6,794 nucleotides of DNA from NCBI RefSeq assembly GCF_014333425.1, contig NZ_JACRYT010000038.1, forward strand, positions 1 through 6,794, given 5' to 3'. Shown here piece after piece: positions 5,053 through 6,794 of this stretch. Under the pieces are notes generated by a model. The model was not told the DNA's origin. It saw only the letters and a program-made list of their open reading frames with translations, and did no database searches. Source of the stretch: Zhenpiania hominis (GTDB taxonomy: Bacteria > Bacillota > Clostridia > Peptostreptococcales > Anaerovoracaceae). Made by a program: the position numbers and the translations under genes. Numbering within the stretch: the stretch's first letter is position 1; each line of letters starts with the position of its first letter.

Positions 5053-5325
5053 CTAAAATAAGTCGCTATGCGATCCCGTCCGGGTAAGATATAAAATCAG
5101 CTCGTCCCCGTCCACTTCGTAGATCAGCAACCAATCCGGCGTAATGTGGCACTCACGACACCCCGCATAGTCCCCGGAAAGCTGGTGATCCCTGTTCTTC
5201 TCCGGCAACGGCTCCCCCGCAGCCAGCTTTTTAATAATATCGGTCAGCAAAGAAATATCAAAGCCGCGCTTTTTCACACGCTTCAAATCCTTCTGAAACT
5301 TTGTGGTTGGTCTTATGTTATACAT
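5053..5325 (-). CDS. yafQ: YafQ/RelE-family toxin
   Basis: 90-aa type II toxin, expected to be a ribosome-dependent mRNA endonuclease held inactive by the upstream antitoxin. Residues matching the YafQ active site are present: DHQLSGDYAGCRECHITPDW supplies His47, His60 and Asp64, and the end TGSHSDLF supplies His86 and Phe90; spacing matches E. coli YafQ (recalled His50, His63, Asp67, His87, Phe91). The N-terminus YNIRPTTKFQKDLKRVKKRG is typical. I chose ATG 5325 (GGAGGAG about 10 nt upstream); a TTG at 5331 is an alternative adding two residues. The start overlaps the antitoxin stop by 8 nt, the usual coupling. All key residues are intact, so it is probably active. Confidence 0.9.
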   Translation of the reverse strand: MYNIRPTTKFQKDLKRVKKRGFDISLLTDIIKKLAAGEPLPEKNRDHQLSGDYAGCRECHITPDWLLIYEVDGDELILYLTRTGSHSDLF

Positions 5326-5599
5326 CGGCAAGCAGCTCCTCCATCATCTGATCGACATTGGAATAGGTCTTGCCGAGGCTCGGATCGGCCTTCATTCTCT
5401 TTACTTCCTGGATTGCTTCGACGGTTTCTGCGTTCGGCACATCGCCGCTGATTTCAAAGGGTATTCTATACTCTCTCACCGCCTTACGAGCAAAAACATT
5501 GAACGCCGTTGTCATCGTCATTCCCATATCAGCACAGAACGCCTCAAACTGCCGCTTCAAATCTGCGTCCATACGGATGTTAATATTTGTATTCGCCAT
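5318..5599 (-). CDS. dinJ: DinJ/RelB-family antitoxin
   Basis: 93-aa antitoxin. The N-terminal NINIRMDADLKRQFEAFCAD is the beta-strand and first helix of a ribbon-helix-helix DNA-binding domain; GMTMTTAFNVFARKAVRE is the second helix. The C-terminal half (~50-93) is charged and should wrap the toxin. Length is near the family's usual 85-95 aa. The start is ATG 5599 with AAAGGAG 9 nt upstream; a TTG three codons earlier is less likely because it overlaps the ribosome site. Its promoter is near-consensus and overlaps an inverted repeat, fitting autoregulation by the antitoxin and toxin-antitoxin complex. It is the first gene of a six-gene co-directional run. Confidence 0.9.
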   Translation of the reverse strand: MANTNINIRMDADLKRQFEAFCADMGMTMTTAFNVFARKAVREYRIPFEISGDVPNAETVEAIQEVKRMKADPSLGKTYSNVDQMMEELLADV

Positions 5600-5629
5600 A
5601 GATAGCAACTCCTTTCGCTCTTATTATAT

Positions 5630-5657
5630 ACATTGTATCATTTTTTATTCACAATGT
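5630..5657. promoter_or_regulatory. Candidate antitoxin operator
   Basis: ACATTGT (5630-5636) and ACAATGT (5651-5657) are perfect inverted heptamers with a 14-bp spacer, overlapping the -10 and -35 boxes. The half-site spacing suits two ribbon-helix-helix dimers repressing the promoter (inference). Confidence 0.55.
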
Positions 5658-5660
5658 CAA
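5632..5660 (-). promoter_or_regulatory. Promoter of the toxin-antitoxin-led operon
   Basis: On the minus strand, TTGACA (5660-5655) and TACAAT (5637-5632) are separated by exactly 17 nt: consensus -35, one mismatch in the -10. It lies 33 nt before the antitoxin ATG. This is the best promoter in the window; since no clear terminator was seen before 2590, it may transcribe all six genes down to the SdpI-like one. Confidence 0.8.
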
Positions 5661-5731
5661 TATGCATTCCTGGTCGTTTACCCAAGCACTGGCCCTTAAA
5701 CTTCCACCCTGGTATGTACGCATTTAGGGGG

Positions 5732-5758
5732 CAAAAAGCCTTGATTTATGCGGCTTTT
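5732..5758 (-). terminator. Hairpin terminator after rep
   Basis: On the minus strand, AAAAGCC (5758-5752), an 11-nt loop, then GGCTTTTTG (5740-5732): a 7-bp stem with a short T-run, 86 nt past the rep stop. The A/T symmetry could let it act in both directions. The stem is short, so termination may be partial. Confidence 0.45.
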
Positions 5759-5827
5759 CGGGCGCGGTAGCGAGGGGGCCGGTATATTTACCCTCGGAGG
5801 GCTGAAAACGGCTTCTAAAGCGTAACA

Positions 5828-5857
5828 GGGGCCTTTCTGGGCCTTATTCCTGGCCCC
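5828..5857. repeat. GC hairpin spanning the rep stop codon
   Basis: GGGGCC (5828-5833) and GGCCCC (5852-5857) flank an 18-nt loop that contains the rep stop codon (5844-5846). No T-run follows on the minus strand, so it may stabilise the 3' end rather than terminate. Confidence 0.45.
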
Positions 5858-6794
5858 CATCGTGCAGCGCGTCCAGGAGCCAATCGCTCAACTCCTGGGA
5901 AGGGGACACCCGCACCGTTACATGCCCATTTTCAAAGCGTACCGCTGGCGGCGGGCAATCCCACCACTTACGGACGGTTTTCGGATCAAGGCCAGTTTCC
6001 CGGTGACAGTCAGCCTTGCGCCCCTCCGGGTGCTGCTGCCGCCATTCATAAACCCGCGCCTGGGCCGTCCCGCTGTCTTTAGGCCGCCCATTTCCTTCCC
6101 TCCAATCCTTTTTCCCTTGCTGTTTCGCTTTAATATCCCGAATGGCTCTTGCAATTTCAAGATGATCTGCTTGTTTTTGAAAATTACGCTTATTGACAGG
6201 CATAGTCAGGCCGGAGAGCTTCGCTATATCGTCCCTGGGGAATGTCACATAGTCCTCGTTGAACATCTCCAGGGCGCACACCACATCATCTTTTGTAAAG
6301 CGGTTTATATCCTCCACACTCATATCATCGTAGGGCCGGAGCAGTGCGAAAGCGTCCCGACGCAGCTCGTCCTCGTCTATCCCGCATTTTTTCGCATAAA
6401 TCGCCAGCGTCATAATGCCATAGAAACGATGTCCCACCCGGATTTCATCGGCGATCCGGTGCAGCCACCAGTCGTAAAGGTCACGCTTGACTGTCCAGCG
6501 GCCCCGCCGCTCCTTCTTGACAATCCGCCGCTCATACCAATCCGGATACTTCTCCTTCGCCTCGGCCAGCGACAGGCGGCTCTTTCTCATAAGCCCCTCA
6601 AGCCGCTGCTGCTCCCCGTTACTGTCCGGGATATAATCAAGCAGCCGCGCCAGCTCCACCGGCCCGCCGAGCCGGAACGCCCTCACAGGGTACTCACGCC
6701 CCAACTTCGAGCCGGAGCCGACCACCCGAAAACCCTGCAAAATCCCCTGCATTTGCGGCTCCTTGATGGTGGAGGTAAACTTATTCCAAATCTG
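5844..6794 (-). CDS. Plasmid replication protein, AEP primase-like (C-terminal part)
   Basis: This is the 3' part of the same rep gene. The frame is open at the window end; 5844-6675 joined to 1-698 gives 1530 nt with no frameshift. The ATG at 6752 is internal (residue 208 of the full protein) and should not be taken as the start. This part carries the FRVVGSGSK motif, a helical region rich in charged residues (~280-380, where PriCT-like domains often sit in such proteins; not firmly recognised), and a C-terminal helix-turn-helix-like stretch around full-length residues 440-471 (VYEWRQQHPEG, then GLDPKTVRKWW). That stretch could bind origin DNA. The stop codon lies inside a short GC-rich hairpin. 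The final 119 nt duplicate bases 1-119 because the molecule is circular. Confidence 0.85.
   Translation of the reverse strand, partial: QIWNKFTSTIKEPQMQGILQGFRVVGSGSKLGREYPVRAFRLGGPVELARLLDYIPDSNGEQQRLEGLMRKSRLSLAEAKEKYPDWYERRIVKKERRGRWTVKRDLYDWWLHRIADEIRVGHRFYGIMTLAIYAKKCGIDEDELRRDAFALLRPYDDMSVEDINRFTKDDVVCALEMFNEDYVTFPRDDIAKLSGLTMPVNKRNFQKQADHLEIARAIRDIKAKQQGKKDWREGNGRPKDSGTAQARVYEWRQQHPEGRKADCHRETGLDPKTVRKWWDCPPPAVRFENGHVTVRVSPSQELSDWLLDALHDGGQE
6676..6794. repeat. Terminal overlap, copy 2 (circular molecule)
   Basis: Second copy of the 119-base terminal identity. Being exact and exactly 119 long, it fits a de Bruijn assembler closing a circular contig with k of that size; the k value is an inference. 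Confidence 0.95.

Larger units (their letters stand above)
5600..5843. other. Intergenic region between rep end and toxin-antitoxin operon
   Basis: 244 bases without a convincing gene. It holds the antitoxin promoter/operator (5630-5660), the hairpin terminator for rep (5732-5758), a GAGGG...CCCTC dyad (5773-5796) and the GGGGCC/GGCCCC hairpin spanning the rep stop (5828-5857). The stretch 5661-5731 shows nothing I can assign. Confidence 0.6.

Overview
The first 119 bases (1-119) are repeated exactly as the last 119 (6676-6794). The simplest reading is a closed circle of about 6675 bp written out linearly with an overlap, so this is a complete small plasmid. All eight genes I can support lie on the minus strand. 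Gene families (MobV relaxase, primase-type Rep, DUF536/pSK1-Par-like protein, DinJ/YafQ toxin-antitoxin, SdpI-like protein), strong AGGAGG-type ribosome sites and mixed GC content suggest a host in the Firmicutes/Clostridia, probably gut-associated. This is inference from family knowledge, not a database result.

Layout, following transcription (right to left): (1) The rep gene, an archaeo-eukaryotic-primase-like replication protein of 509 aa, starts at 698, crosses the linear ends and stops at 5844. (2) After a hairpin terminator (5732-5758), a near-consensus promoter (5632-5660) with an overlapping inverted repeat opens a tightly packed six-gene run: DinJ/RelB-like antitoxin, YafQ/RelE-like toxin, a small hypothetical protein, a DUF536/pSK1-Par-like segregation protein, a GNAT acetyltransferase fused to a SpoU/TrmH RNA 2'-O-methyltransferase, and an SdpI-like membrane protein. 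(3) Region 2352-2590 holds two strong inverted repeats upstream of the relaxase and is the best oriT candidate. (4) The MobV-type relaxase (2351-1125) follows. (5) Region 699-1124 has no genes. It holds a 44-bp perfect direct repeat, an AT-rich stretch and a 17-bp-arm inverted repeat just upstream of rep, and is the best origin/rep-control candidate.

The backbone is therefore rep, toxin-antitoxin, par and mob, with cargo (GNAT-methyltransferase fusion and SdpI-like protein) between par and the oriT candidate. The strongest unexplained signals are three. First, seven copies of a heptamer GTTTGCG/CGCAAAC sit inside the par-like gene in all three codon phases and both orientations, which looks like an intragenic centromere or operator array. 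Second, the two cargo genes are preceded by homologous linkers of about 40 nt that begin at the stop codon of the gene before, suggesting cassette-like assembly. Third, the fusion gene is AT-rich in its acetyltransferase half and GC-rich in its methyltransferase half, with a sharp switch at the domain boundary.
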